NCBI GenBank assembly: GCA_037903355.1 | Contig: JBAJFE010000035.1 | Location: 531,076 to 595,075, forward strand | Direction: 5' to 3' | Source: Trichuris trichiura | Lineage: Eukaryota; Nematoda; Enoplea; Trichinellida; Trichuridae | DNA: 64,000 bases | Part shown: piece after piece, positions 49,455-62,801 of the stretch | How positions within the stretch are numbered: the first letter of the stretch is position 1 | How the letters are laid out: each line of letters begins with the position of its first letter | Translations under genes and position numbers: made by a program | Notes under the pieces: generated by a model | The model's input: the letters and a program-made list of their open reading frames with translations, nothing else | Told to the model about the DNA's origin: nothing | Databases searched by the model: none

Positions 49455-49695
49455 TGAACGCGGGGTGCTTAGTAACGAGATCAGGTTTCATTTGTGAAGG
49501 CTTTCTAGGGCTTTTCCCGTTTCGTGTTGGTATCTGTAATCAAAGCAAACAGTTGCTCTACCAACGGATGGATGAGCGATTATTAGAAAAAAGTACAGAG
49601 CCAATGAACTCAACTAGGTTACAGTTTCATTTAATTACAAATACTAACATAAAAACGGGAAAAAGCTGCAGAAGACCTTCACAGATGAAACAGGG
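49455..49695. mobile_element. Family I palindromic element, diverged
   Basis: Arms with GAAGGCTTTCTAGGGCTTTTCCCG and the inverse near 49660, and the CTACCAACGGATGGATGAGC module at 49558. The centre lacks the hammerhead-like core. Confidence 0.55.
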
Positions 49696-50724
49696 CGCAC
49701 TGTGGCGTGCAAATTTCACCAACACCTGTCCGCAATGCGTGGATACCGAAGAGTTTAAAAGTGTCGCGGTAAGACTGTAGCCACAGGAAGACGGCTGCGA
49801 AAGAAAGTTCTAAATCAAATTATGGAAAATGCAATAAGCTGTTCGGCCGTCGTGTAGCACGTAGGCACTTGTCCGTATGAACATGTTTTCATTACAAGGT
49901 TGCGCCATCAACCAGTTTTCACACTCAGGAAGCTCAAACAGGCACTGATCATCTGCTACAATCCCTGCATGAATGGAGACAAACGGGTAGAGCATGGATG
50001 GGGAATGTCCGGCCAGCGAAACATTCCCTCCTATCTGCTGAGGCAACTGCACATGAATGCGAGATTCAGTGAAATGTTACTATGGGAGCTAATTTTTCAT
50101 AATGCGATAAACTTATTGTATGTGAATCCTATTAATAACATAAATTTTGCGTAACAAGCAGGGAGCATCAGGCTGGCTAGGAAGATTTCCTTGCTGTCTG
50201 CTCTCTGTCGACAAACCGATATCGCTCGTCTTCAGAGGCAAGCAGTAGACGGCACTAGTGTGCGCGTTGGTAGCTTGGACCGTTGGCCGCCTACCCAACG
50301 CCTTATCTCGCTTTCTCGCTTTGTTCAAGGGGTGACTTAAATGAACATATGTGCAAACAAAGCAGGCTATGTGTTTTGGTTGTGTACAGTAGGGTCTCGT
50401 TATCGGCGGTCTTTTTATCCACGAATTTGACTCAACGCGATTTGTCTCTAGAAAACAATGACTTGATTTTCAGTGGGGATTGACGAATCGCTGCTGAACA
50501 TAACAGCAGCGCAGTGTTTTTTTGTGTATGTAGTGGTAGGATTCCATCATGTGACTTGAGAGAATGGTTTTTCTTATTCTTATGTCTTCTCAACCTGCGC
50601 ATGATGCTATTATCTCGTGTTACTATGATAAGCTATCACTTACCTGTTGCTTTTAGTTTCTCATTTCCCCAAATTAAGCTTAGGGGCCTCATACTATTGT
50701 AAATCAGTTTCTTAAATCATAATG

Positions 50725-51610
50725 CAGTGGTTCCCAAATGGGGACCCAGGGGCCCCTTGGAGGCCCTGAAAAAATTGAAGGGGGCCCTGGGAAGACTTGG
50801 GGGTTTAGGGTGTCCCTGGAAGCTTAGGGGGGCCTCAGGGGATCCCTGGTAGTCGGTGCCGCATGACGAGAGCGATGTGCCGTTCAGGATAGTGAGGCGA
50901 GGCGACCTGAGATTACTTTGGCGACTATCGAGCCGGACGTGGATAAAGTAGTAGCACTGCACCATACCCAGTTGTCACACTGAGGTAAGATCAAGCGACT
51001 GTCGTCTTGCTCTGAGGAAATATTGAATTTAGATTCAGTGTTGCGCAGCCCTGAGAACAGCATCGTAGCCTGACTTACATACTGCGCTACCATTGCTAAC
51101 AGCCCAGAAAATTGAGGAAGAGGAAACCCAGTGCGGCGCTTGTACTCTGAAGGCTCCCTGATCTGCAATTAACCGGCTTAAGTCCAGCAATACGAAAAGA
51201 ACGCCTTCAGTGCCAACTAAAGAATTCAAGGCGTTAACAACTTCCTTACTAGCCATTTCGCTCTAGTGTAGAAACGAAATTCAGCGTTGACTTCGCATCG
51301 GCAGGTTTTCCAGCCATTGGTCGCACACTCAACTTTCACAGCGCAAACCATGGGGTCCTATTTGCGGCTGACAAGATCCGCAGGTTAATAAGGCTTTTAA
51401 TGACGGCCCGGCTTAACTGTTTTTCTTTGGCATACACGGTAGGCAGCGAAATCAATTCTAGAATCTGCTGCCTGTTTCAGGTGTTGAGCTACTTGTACAA
51501 ATTCACAACAACGTAACCACAGTAGGCGCACCCAAGGATAACAGAAGCAGGAGAATTACGTTGGGGAAAATGACGGGGGGCCCTAGCTCCAAAAAGGTTG
51601 GAAAACACTG
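50725..51610 (+). mobile_element. hAT element with transposase 3' remnant
   Basis: 886 bp, ends CAGTGGTTCCCAAA and GGTTGGAAAACACTG, exact 8 bp duplication TCATAATG on both sides (50717-50724, 51611-51618). Around 50885-50965 the plus strand reads IVRRGDLRLL then, after a frameshift, LATIEPDVDKVV, the hAT C-terminal dimerisation region also seen at 53.7 kb. Confidence 0.88.
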
Positions 51611-52051
51611 TCATAATGGCATATGAATAGTAATAAACTTCCTTACCCATAGAAGCAGTTAAGTTTGAATATTGACTGTCTCAGAAAGGCTGCATAAGTT
51701 TTCTGAAGAAACACTGTAAGATCGCTTAATGCAGCAAAGTTTTAAATTTGCTTAAGCTAATTGCCTGCTTGATGGATTAAGAAGTCCGTTAACAACAGCT
51801 AAGGTTGAAAAGAATAACAGCACAGCTCAGTCTACTGAAGTTGATATGTAGTTTGGTTTGCAATACTCTTGAGTAGAAAAAATGCAATTCACAGCATAGT
51901 TTAAGCACTTTTATTAATGAAAATTGCAAATCGATGTCAGAGCCGTCACCTCACTATGTTCACTTCAGATAGCCTTTGCTCAATGCTGAGAACCGCTAAA
52001 CTGCCTGGGTGTTGATCGTTGAAGATTGAGAAGGCTGAGGGAATAATTTTA

Positions 52052-52999
52052 GGGTCTCATTTATTAGCGGCCCAGCGGAAGTTGAGACCGCAACTTTAAA
52101 GGAGGTCAAGCAAGGATTATGACGTCAGAGGAACAATCACTAGCCTAGTCCGATTAATGGTGCAGCAATGCGGTTAGGTCGCATATTACTGGAAGAATGG
52201 AACACTGCCGACGGTGACGATATGTTTCACCATTCCCGCCGTCATCGTACTGTAGGACTGCCGACCATCCTGTTCTGCCCTAGTCTAAGTCTAAACCTGA
52301 ACATGAAGTGTGTTTCTTGATTTAGATTTAGACGAGGGCAAAAAAGAGTGATCGTCATGCGGTCTAATGAAGACACAACAAATGATGGGCACGCTTGTCA
52401 GAAAAACACCTACATTTCGCCGACGCTAGAGCAGCTGAGAGACAACGTCTGACTAACGCGTAAAGTGAAAGTACGCGAAAGTAAAAGTACGTGAAAGTAG
52501 TCATCTGATGATAGTAATGCGGATCAGTCCATTAACCTTCGACGTTTTCTATGAATCACGAACCAAAGGCGAGCATGCACCACTGTCGCTCCATTGTGCT
52601 CCTCGTGCCAGCAATCCATGCGCAGCTGTTTTATTTCCTCACTTTCACTCTTTTCTAGGGGTCAGAAATTCCAGGCCAATGGACAGAATGAGTTGTGCGC
52701 CGTTTACCAAGACGCGACGCGGATTGGTCAGTTGACCTTCGACGTTTTTCACTCTTTTAGAAGGGTCAGTAACGGAATTCCTCAGCAAATGTTCCGCGGG
52801 TCAGTAACTGCAGCTACTGGCTGTGCCACTGATGCTCCGTTGTGCAGCCTCGCCATCTACTCTGCACGTGTTCACTAAACCCGACGATACGGTGCCTCCC
52901 GTTGTGCCGCTAATCACACTTCATTACGCAGTAGAGTCGCCGATTATGCTTTGATACTGCCGCCTCAACTTCCGCCGGGCTGTTAATAATAAGAGGTCC
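52052..52999. mobile_element. Merlin-type non-autonomous element
   Basis: 948 bp; inverted ends GGGTCTCATTTATTAGCGGC and its counterpart ending AGAGGTCC, each followed by GCGGAAGTTGAG. Target duplication TAATTTTA/GAATTTTA (52044-52051, 53000-53007). Contains a GATTTAGATTTAGACG / CTAGTCTAAGTCTAAACC segment related to the TTAGGC-like stretches elsewhere. Confidence 0.75.
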
Positions 53000-53541
53000 G
53001 AATTTTATGCTTAGGCAACAATAGAAGGTGATTGCTTCAAAGCTATCGGAACGCTTCTTCATCTGTAGCCAGCAGAAGTTAATTAAACACACGCAACATC
53101 TGGTTGCCCGTAACTGTCTCCATGAGCAAGATACGGATGAAGGGGTAGAGGATTTTGCTGATCAGAAAAGATGATGTTTCATCTGAACTTGATGCCTCCG
53201 CATCTTTGTCTGAATATTCTCTCATCCTCCCACTGAAGATATGTTATGGGAGCACGTTAACCTATGAAAAACCAGAGGCGCTTTGGTATGCCGTAATCCT
53301 TCCATTAACTGGGACAGAGACTTCAAAGTTAATTAAGAATATGGAAAGGATTGTGCAACTGGGTGCCTTCGGTGTGTTTGAGCAGAATGACAGACCACAC
53401 ATCACCATTATAACCTACTGTTGAGGAATTCGAACTGGTACGTCAATATGAGCATGTCAAGATGACTCACGTTTGGCGGACTGCCAACTGTGTGGCACGC
53501 TGTTCGCTGCTTAGCTGCTCGCGCTCACTCTTTCTCTACGC

Positions 53542-54861
53542 CAGTGTTTCTCAAGCTTGGCCCCCCTGAGAACGCTTCCGAGCGTCCAGGCTCCCCTATT
53601 CTGATTGGCTAACTTCGAGCGCATTGAATGGCAAATTTCAACGCACTGATTGGCTGAAATGGTTGCAACGCTAGAAGGTCAACTACAGCTGTACAAATTT
53701 ATTTCTGCAAACTGTTTTTCGAGAAGTCGACAAGAGCTGCTTGGCTCACCCAGATGCAATCGAACTAGCCTGTCGATGTTGGGCTTGATCGAGGTAACTC
53801 GAAGACGCAGATCACCGCGTCTGACTATTTGCAGCTGACTGCGTTTCTTGGTCACTAGGTCCGTAACGATACTAAATGCGCACTCCACTAGACTCGATGA
53901 GTGAAGACAAATCAGTAACTTTTTCACCACGTCCCATACGCCAGGGTACAACTCCGGGATTTTTTTCTGCAGCCGAAACTGCTGACAAACTGTGTCAACC
54001 TGGCCTTCAGCTCCATGTTCGACTACAACTCCAGCAGCTCTTCATGCAGCGAGATCTCTTCGTTGTCTACATTTGTTAGCGGATTGATCACGCATTCTGG
54101 GATCAGCATACACAAAAGGTCTTGAAAACGACGTGTGAAATCGTCGTGCAGCGCTTGGAAATGCTCACAGTACAACTCCACGCCCACTTCAGAGATCCCA
54201 CCTTCGTTTCCCATTTGGGCGAGACTTTGAAACTGGGAAAACTCACCCCTTGCAAAGTTGCGCTTGACGAGAAGCCGCTTTGACATTAACGCAGAGATAA
54301 TGGATTTTGTCTTAATCAGGTTGAGGTCGTCCTCTTGGAGCTCCTTATTCATTTCATTAAATTTAAAATACAAGTCTGCTAAGTACATGATGTCCCCTTT
54401 CCGATTACGCAAGTTCTCGCTCAGCGAAGCGTCCTCCTCTTCAAAAAATTGAAGAACTGATTCGTACAGGATGAAAACCCTCGACAGGTAGGCATCTTTT
54501 GATAGCTACCTCACTTCTGTGTGCAGAAGTAGGCGATTAAAGTCCTCGTTATTTTAATCACATTGTCGTCGAAAAAGTCTGTCACTGAGTGGACTACTTT
54601 CGATCTTGTTTATCGCGTTGATGACATACCGAAGGGATTCTTTCGAAACTGTCATCCTGTCTTTCGAAAGCGAAGGGATTCATTCAAACGTGGGCTCAAT
54701 CGACGGGCTACGAGATGCTGCCTGTGCAACACACAATGGATACACAGCATGTTGGGAACCATGCATTTTAGATACGATATGAATACTCGCTGACAGCCGA
54801 GCATAGCTGGCGCACCATCTGTTGCCACGGCTATTATGTTCTGAAGAGGAATAACTTTTTC
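53542..54861 (-). pseudogene. hAT transposase pseudogene (ZBED/Charlie-like)
   Basis: Minus strand pieces in order: IIAVATDGAPAMLGCQRVF..HCVLHRQHLVARRLS (54652-54850), a helical middle part YLADLYFKFNEMNKELQ (54023-54412) and the dimerisation end SSLVECAFSIVTDLVTKKRS, GDLRLRVTSIKPNIDRLV (53679-53951). The frames are separated by stops and shifts. The 3' side has a hAT-like terminal CAGTGTTTCTCAA at 53542. The 5' part is cut by a Merlin end at about 54862; the N-terminal zinc finger is not found. Dead copy. Confidence 0.85.
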
Positions 54862-54862
54862 A

Positions 54863-56060
54863 GGTCTTGTATGGTGTCTCCCCACCGGAAGTTGAGGCGG
54901 CAACTTCAAAGGCGGCCACGTGATCATTACTACGTCACCTGAACAATGGGAGACCTAAGCTATTGTTCACCGTGTACAGATGCGAGCGATGCGTATCAGC
55001 AAAGGAACGCTGCACACCTGGAAACAGTTGGCCATTCTGGTAATTGTTTCCAAATGCGTCCAATAACCCTGCCGGCCATCCTGTCCTGCCCTAGCCTAAG
55101 CCTAAACCTTAACATGACGCGTGTTCGTTGCTGCTGTTGGGTTTTGCAGTTTTGACCGTGGCGCAAACGACAAGAAGCATAGCGTAAGGTAACGTTATTT
55201 AGTGATCACTGAACACACGAACAATGAGTAACGCAAAAAGGAAAAAAGCACACGTACTGCTAACGCAGGCGCTCAGCCTGACGAAGGCGACGTCTCGATT
55301 TCGCTATAGGCGCATCCGACGGGTTCACTGGGGTGTACCTAATCAGGCAGAAGGCGTCAGAGGAAGTAAACGTTAACGCTCGACATACCGTTGACTGCGG
55401 CAACGGCTCTAGCGCTGGCGGCTCGTCCTGTCGGGGTGGGTGCAACCGGAGGATGACGTCCAAGATGGCATCGAACGCATTAGCGGTCCCTATACGCCTC
55501 CTCCACATGAACTCAGACAGGTGGAGCGAGAGCGCACTTCTGTGCGTTCCGCAACGAAGCTTGTTGCCCCGTCTCACCTGGGCGCACAGCGATTCGATGG
55601 TCTGCGTGTGCGCACCTGTCGCTCGGTCCACGAAGTTCCGGGAGTGGTTCACTCAGGAATGGTGGTAACCCTCGTGGCCGAGACGGTGGTAGGCGCGCCA
55701 TTCGTCCGTGATCACTGCGGAGGCAGGCTCGACGTGGGACCGTATAATGCGCACCAGCGTTCTGCATGAGCGCTTTTCCACGGCTTCGAGATAGGCTGCG
55801 CCACTTCCCCGGCTAACAGCACCGAATACCCACTGCCCAGGGTACCTCCTCCCTCGATTGTACTTACTCCGCGAGAAGAGCGACTCGTCCAACTCCACCG
55901 TCATCCCTGGGCCTCCCAGTTGCACCGGTGCTGCGGCCAGCGCGTCCGCTGCTAGTTGCCGCAAATACCTGCACCAACGGACTGCGGCCTGCTTACAGAT
56001 TCCTGAAACACACATAATCCCGGCCTACGCAGTGCTCTACAACGCGCGCTAAGCGGCAGC
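54863..56060 (-). mobile_element. Merlin transposon, 5'-truncated
   Basis: The 3' inverted terminal repeat (GGTCTTGTATG, then CCGGAAGTTGAGGCGGCAAC) begins inside the hAT pseudogene; a transposase frame follows. The non-autonomous 61802-62801 element has the same terminal sequences and 3' region. The opposite terminal repeat is not seen before 56.6 kb. Confidence 0.75.
55260..56015 (-). pseudogene. Merlin (IS1595/ISXO2-like) transposase
   Basis: About 250 codons in one frame interrupted by a single TGA at 55653-55655. The DDE catalytic fold is legible: VELDESLFSR (first Asp), VITDEWRAY (second Asp), and NFVDRATGAHTQTIES (final Glu), with GGPGMTVELDE and RGRRYPGQWVFGAV typical of ISXO2-like DDE domains of Merlin elements. 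The N-terminal zinc-ribbon part is absent. GC-rich compared with neighbours, indicating a separate origin. With one stop and no 5' end it is presumably inactive, though only lightly damaged. Confidence 0.88.
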
Positions 56061-56627
56061 TGATCAGTTTTTGCGTTGAACTTTAGGCAAGGCAGTTTCA
56101 GTTGAATGGCTGATTAGCATTCACGGAAAACTGACTAATCAGAATTGATCTAGACTTGAGCAATGAGCGTCATCGTTGCTGGGCCAATCATTACCATCCT
56201 TCGCTAACGCAGGGGGGAGTTCTTATGCGTGATAATACACGGTAGTTATTTGTAAGAGATGACCGACAGAAAGGACGTGAGTGATCGAAGCAACTTTTCA
56301 CACCCAGAGAGGGGACCCTTTCACCTTTCGCTTACAGCGTTGAAACGAGTTTCTTTGTACAGGATTGTAATAGTTCTTGTGGAGTATGCAGTTTTTATTG
56401 TTGCGATGCTGTCCATAGCTTAGTACAAACTTTGCTTTTACTGGAATAACGGGGCAATACCGTAACAATAAAAGCCTGTATACTTTGCTGACAGCTAAAA
56501 AAATGTTTTCTGAAAGTAATTTGCATTCCAATATATTCTGAGATTATCGTATGTCATTATTTTCTTTAATATGTTCTTCATTAAACTATTTATTGATTAA
56601 ATGCTATCAGTAACTATAAGAAATTTC

Positions 56628-58131
<1,504 letters not shown>

Positions 58132-58276
58132 GAAATTTCATGTCTATTTGTAGTGTACACGGGAAAGCGCGCAGGTTGTCTACAAATGATTCTAGATTTT
58201 GCGCAGGGGACTTGACTATACGCGGAAAGTCCTGGAACCAAAAACCGGGGATAATAAAGGCCTACTGTATTCTGTA

Positions 58277-58345
58277 CGGCCCGCAAGTGGTCTTATAAAC
58301 GTCTAAACAGCCTGCGGCAGCAAAAAGGTTCTCCATCCCTGGGGT
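58277..58345 (-). mobile_element. hAT terminal fragment
   Basis: One end of the family at 18873-19576 (TTATAAACGTCTAAACAGCC...CCATCCCTG), truncated. Confidence 0.6.
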
Positions 58346-58349
58346 AGAG

Positions 58350-60930
58350 GTTAGTGCCGCCCGGCCAGCAGTGGCAGTCGCCACAGACTGCGCAACCACC
58401 CGCTGAGCCAACCTGTTCAGCGTTTCTTCCGGTTTCTTCACGACCTCTACTAGTGGCGACCTCTACTAATGACAGTTACCCTCTAAGCGTTTTTGCGCTG
58501 AAGAAGGAACAAGGTAGTCCTGTGAGCTTCGCTCTTTACTGGCGTTTTTGGGGAAAACTTTTCTACACTCTACACTCAACGGGCTCTGCCGTATTTCCCC
58601 GCAAAATTTATTGCACGCCGTTAGAAGGTGAGTTTTCGATTAAGGACCCTCCTCTTTTGACCATGGCTTCTAAATAATTAAGAGTTTGCGTTACTTTCTC
58701 TGTAATACTACAGTGCTTAGACCTTGTGAACGCTTATTAAATAAATATTAAACGCTTATTTTTAAGGTACATTCAATTTGAGGCACATTTCAACTTTCAG
58801 CACGGTGCCATTCGTACTAATCGGATCCGGCAGGTGGGAATGATTGTCTTTCGTCGTCTGACGGCTCACCATAGACTTACCATATCCTATACCAATGTTT
58901 GCACAATTAAAACGCACAGTATGAACTTGCACGCGTAGAGCTAGCGATTCGCAAAGAATTGTCAGGCTGCATTAAGGAACGCGCAATCAACAAGCATAGA
59001 CACGTCCATAATGTTGGGCAGACCTTAGTTTGTCATAACGACGCTAACAATGACGTAGCAATTCATCTTAATATGTCTAGATTGCACAGCCACTCGCGAG
59101 CAAAGTCAGTTTTAAATGAAGCTTCCGTGACACGGAGAACCTCTTTTCATTGTACTTATACAACTGTTAGTGCCCTGACATCCATTCACTATTGTTTGTC
59201 CGCTGTCTATGGTTCCTTGCATTTGGTTAGCTGCTCCTGTTCAGTCCCTTAGTTTTTGTTTCAACTCTCTTGGTCAACCTCCCTTGGTCTGCTGCTGTTG
59301 TCGTGCGCCCCTCATTCAGCTCCACCAATTCGCGCTGCTCAAATTATTGCCCTTGCTCCACTGTTTATGCGTTTGAACTTGTGGCCAGCGACTAAACAGG
59401 ACGTGCGTGCCTTCCTACCGCATATTATAAGTATGAATCTCAACTTAAAAAGTGCGTCAGACTGAAACAACCTGTTACTTTCTGACAGATGTTTTACGAT
59501 TCATCATGCCGTGTCGACAGACCTTTCTTCTGAAGCTGCTTGCAGAATACAGTCAGTCCTTAAACGTGCGTACAGAAATAACGTTTGCACGGATTGATCA
59601 TGCTTAACAGTTCTGAAGTTATCGAGTGGAGTAGACGAAGGGCTAGTGGCGTGCATCGCTCAGTTAAGTGGACACCGTTGAGTTTGTGTATCATCAAGTC
59701 TGTTAATAAGGCTGAGCAAGCAAAATAGCGCGAAAAGAATCGGATGAGATCTACGCACTGGGAAGAGTGGCTCGCTGGTTACTACCGGATGGGCTAGAAG
59801 TAAAGGCCTATTGTTTGTGGAGGATCACCCTGTTGCGTTCTGGTTTGTTCGTCAAGATTTTAACGCATGTTGCTTCAGGATGGGCAAGATTAACAGTTAA
59901 TACTAAAAACATAGGTTAATGCGATTCGGTTTGCCCGCCATTAGCTTTAGTACACTTTTCTAGCTTCTTGACCGCTGACCTACATACCCGATTGCATAGT
60001 TTCACATGTACCGCAGCAGAACTTCTTCAGTTACCTTATTAAGTGTCACCAGGGAATGAATATTGTTTGCGTACACGTGATTTTTGATGAAAACCCAAAA
60101 GAAAAAAAACAGGAGATGCAAGATCAAGGATATTCGGCAACCATTCAAGGGTTTCCTTCTCTCAATCCACGAAGGTGGAACGTTTTCGTTAAGATAATTC
60201 CGCGCTTACGTTGCATAACGAGTCGTTGCCCCCATTCGTGAACACTAGACCCATATTCTTTACATACGGAGTCGGTTTGCTCGCAACATCCTCAGTTATG
60301 AATCAGCTGTAGCATTTCCGTCGAAGAAGGATGATCCCAACACAGCAACAGACCAAGTTCCTGCGCAAACGACGGACCAAGGATGCTCCTTTCTCATTCT
60401 AAGGACTGATAAAAAAATCGCGTCAGAAAGCAGATGACGTTAAGGCGGTTGACGTGACCAGTCAATTTGAATACCGCTTCGTCAGTCTCCAAGATCTTGT
60501 CAATGTCCAACACCATTGTCACAGTTGTAAAAGCGCTTTACAACACAAATGTGCTCTTCCTCTGAGCATCTGCCAGAACTCATTGATTCTTTTCCTGTTC
60601 CAGAGGGTTCTTTAAGCTTTCGAACGGTGCTAATTTTAACCTACCGTTCTACATTACGGTAAAGATAGCAGTCATGTAAAGAGGGAACGGCACTTCTGGC
60701 CTAACCTGTAAACCGGAAGAAAGAGCAATTGAAGCCCACGCAGTCTGCGTTCCTTGCTTCACCGTGGCCAGTTAATAGCTCTCAGCTTACCGGGCCATCG
60801 CGGGCGTGAATTTAAGGAGTTCTAGCACAAACTAATGAAAATTATGCGTCAAGGTAAATAAACGTTGTCTAATATTGTAAAGGCTAAACATTGTTTGTCG
60901 TTCTTTCCGGAACGATCGAACTTAATTCGT
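58350..60930. other. Region without a confident gene
   Basis: Several short open frames without recognised domains. Around 60450-60590 a plus-strand frame reads FEYRFVSLQDLV..HHCHSCKSAL, which resembles a zinc-binding segment of transposon-derived proteins, but the fit is weak. No tRNA or stem-loop seen. Confidence 0.35.
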
Positions 60931-60934
60931 CCGT

Positions 60935-61435
60935 TTAAGTCGCTGCAAGTGATTCTGCAAAGCCCTGCTAAAAATTAAGTGCTGTATTACCTGTCCTTGA
61001 AATCTTGGAAGGAATTGCTGCTGTCGTTGGATCATTAACTTTGCTCAATGTCCCTCTGTAAGTACCTGTCTTTACTACAGCTGAAGGTAAAATTCAATAG
61101 CTAGTGAATGGACCTAAAACTTATTTTACACTGCAGCATCGATTCTTCTCTTTTTCTGTCACGTGCTTTAAATAGTTTCATTGAAAACATGAGATAAGCA
61201 ACAAATTTGTCTTACCTTTCCTAGCTAAAATAGAATCACAAACAAAATAGCCACTTATGATAGCAATTACAAACCAGCTGAAAAGGGCAAAAATCTCAAC
61301 AGAATTGAAACCACCTCGGCTTGCCTTCGGCGGTTTCATTCTAGCTTCCAGCTGGCTTGTTGCTGCTTTAGATTTCCCCAAGTTCTTCTGCTCAGAAACT
61401 GGTCCCGGTAAAGTTTTCTTGGTTTGTTCCACCAT
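60935..61435 (-). CDS. Candidate small single-pass membrane protein, three exons
   Basis: Exon 1 (61216-61435) starts MVEQTKKTLPGPVSEQKN, has a basic region and one membrane segment, VEIFALFSWFVIAIISGYFV, then DSILARK and a good donor AAAG|GTAAGA. Exon 2 (60991-61053) would read GTLSKVNDPTTAAIPSKISRT between TTACAGAG and CAG|GTAATA, keeping phase. Exon 3 (60935-60954) would add ESLAAT and a TAA after TTTGCAG. The total is about 100 residues. An alternative exon 3 acceptor at TTTTTAG gives a longer end. I do not recognise the family; the topology suggests a short cytosolic N-terminus and one anchor. Exon structure is my inference from splice signals. Confidence 0.4.
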
Positions 61436-61801
61436 TCTTAAGTCGTTAAGGTTGCTGAGAAGTCTATTGCAACGTTGGAAAGTGCTTTAAATTACATTAG
61501 AAAATAGTTTAAATCGTTCGGTGCTTTAAGCCTCAACTGCTTTGCACTTCAGCTAGAGCAGTGTTTCTCACGGCTGAGCTCGCCACTGCCCCTTGCGCAT
61601 AACCGTTCTACTGGCTGCCGCGGTTAATGGCAGAAAAAGATGCAGGGCTGAAGGAGAGCATTTTTTTTGGCAGCTTTCATGCCAGCTTGCTATTTGTCAC
61701 TGCTGCCACGCCATTTTCGGTTTCAATAGCTACATGGGATTTTGACAACGATAGTCCCTCCACTAGTTTTGGCGGCAATATCAATGGGTAATACGCGACG
61801 C

Positions 61802-62801
61802 GGGTCTAGTATGTTTCGAGGGCGCCGGAAGTGGAGGCGGCTACCTCAAAGCGTTATCTGCGAATCTACGGCGTAATAAATGGTTGTTATCGGCACAACG
61901 GGACGGACGTTATCGTCACGTTTAGTGAAAGCATGGAATTTAGCAGATGCGCATGCATTGAAGTTACCGGAAACACAATGGGGCCTGCAGGTGTTCAAGC
62001 TGAGACGTCGTGTAGGAATTCGTGAAAAACATCGCAGGTCAACTTTCCGAGCTGAGGCGTGCCTTGGTAGACAGGGTAAATCTCATTCTGCGTTATGTCT
62101 GTCCCGGGATCTAGTGACAACTTGCCATCGACAAGTGGAGGCACCGTAAAGAGGCACTGACGCCTTCTGCCTGATTAGGTACACCAGAGTGAACCCGTCG
62201 GATGCGCCTGCAGCGAAATCGACGCGTCGCCTTCGTCAGGGTGAGCGCCTGCGTTAGCAGTACGTATGCTTTTTCTCTTTTTGCGTTACTCATTGCTCGC
62301 TTGTTCAGTGATCGCTAAGTAACGTTACTTTGCGCTATGCTTCTTGTCGTTTGCGCCACGGTCAAAACTGCAAAACCCAACAGCAGCAACGAACACGCGT
62401 CATGTCAAGGTTTAAGCTTAGGCTTAGGCTTAGGTTTAGGTTTGAAAATGTAGTTTCTTCGTACGGGAACGTATGTTTTCATAACGCAAAGGTTTTATTA
62501 CGGAGTAGTTCCCGTTTAATGTGTTAAATTGCTCCGTACGGAGGCTTAGGCTTAGGCTTAGGCTTAGGCTAAGGCAGGACAGGATGGCCGGCAGGGTTAT
62601 AGGACGCACTTGGAAACAATTACCAGAACGGCCAACTGTTTCCAGATGTGCAGCGTTCCTTCGCTGATACGCATCGCTCGCATGTGTACACAGTGAACAA
62701 TAGCTTAGGTCACCCATTGTTCAGGTGACGTAGTAATGATCACGTGACCGCCTTTGAAGTTGCCGCCTCATCTTCCGGCGCCCGCGTAACATACAAGACC
62801 C
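61802..62801. mobile_element. Merlin-type element, inner copy
   Basis: Exactly 1000 bp; ends GGGTCTAGTATG and CATACAAGACCC; exact 8 bp target duplication CGCGACGC (61794-61801, 62802-62809). Its 62110-62790 part matches the 3' end of the transposase copy at 54863-55300 in inverse orientation, including the last 50 or so transposase codons (62125-62265). A deletion derivative of the autonomous element. Confidence 0.88.
62415..62575. repeat. TTAGGC telomere-like array split by a family II fragment
   Basis: Left part AAGCTTAGGCTTAGGCTTAGG (from 62413) and right part four perfect TTAGGC units (62546-62569). Between them (about 62449-62540) is one end of a family II foldback element (CTTCGTACGGGAACGTATG ... 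TTTTATTACGGAGTAG), inserted into the array. Confidence 0.75.
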
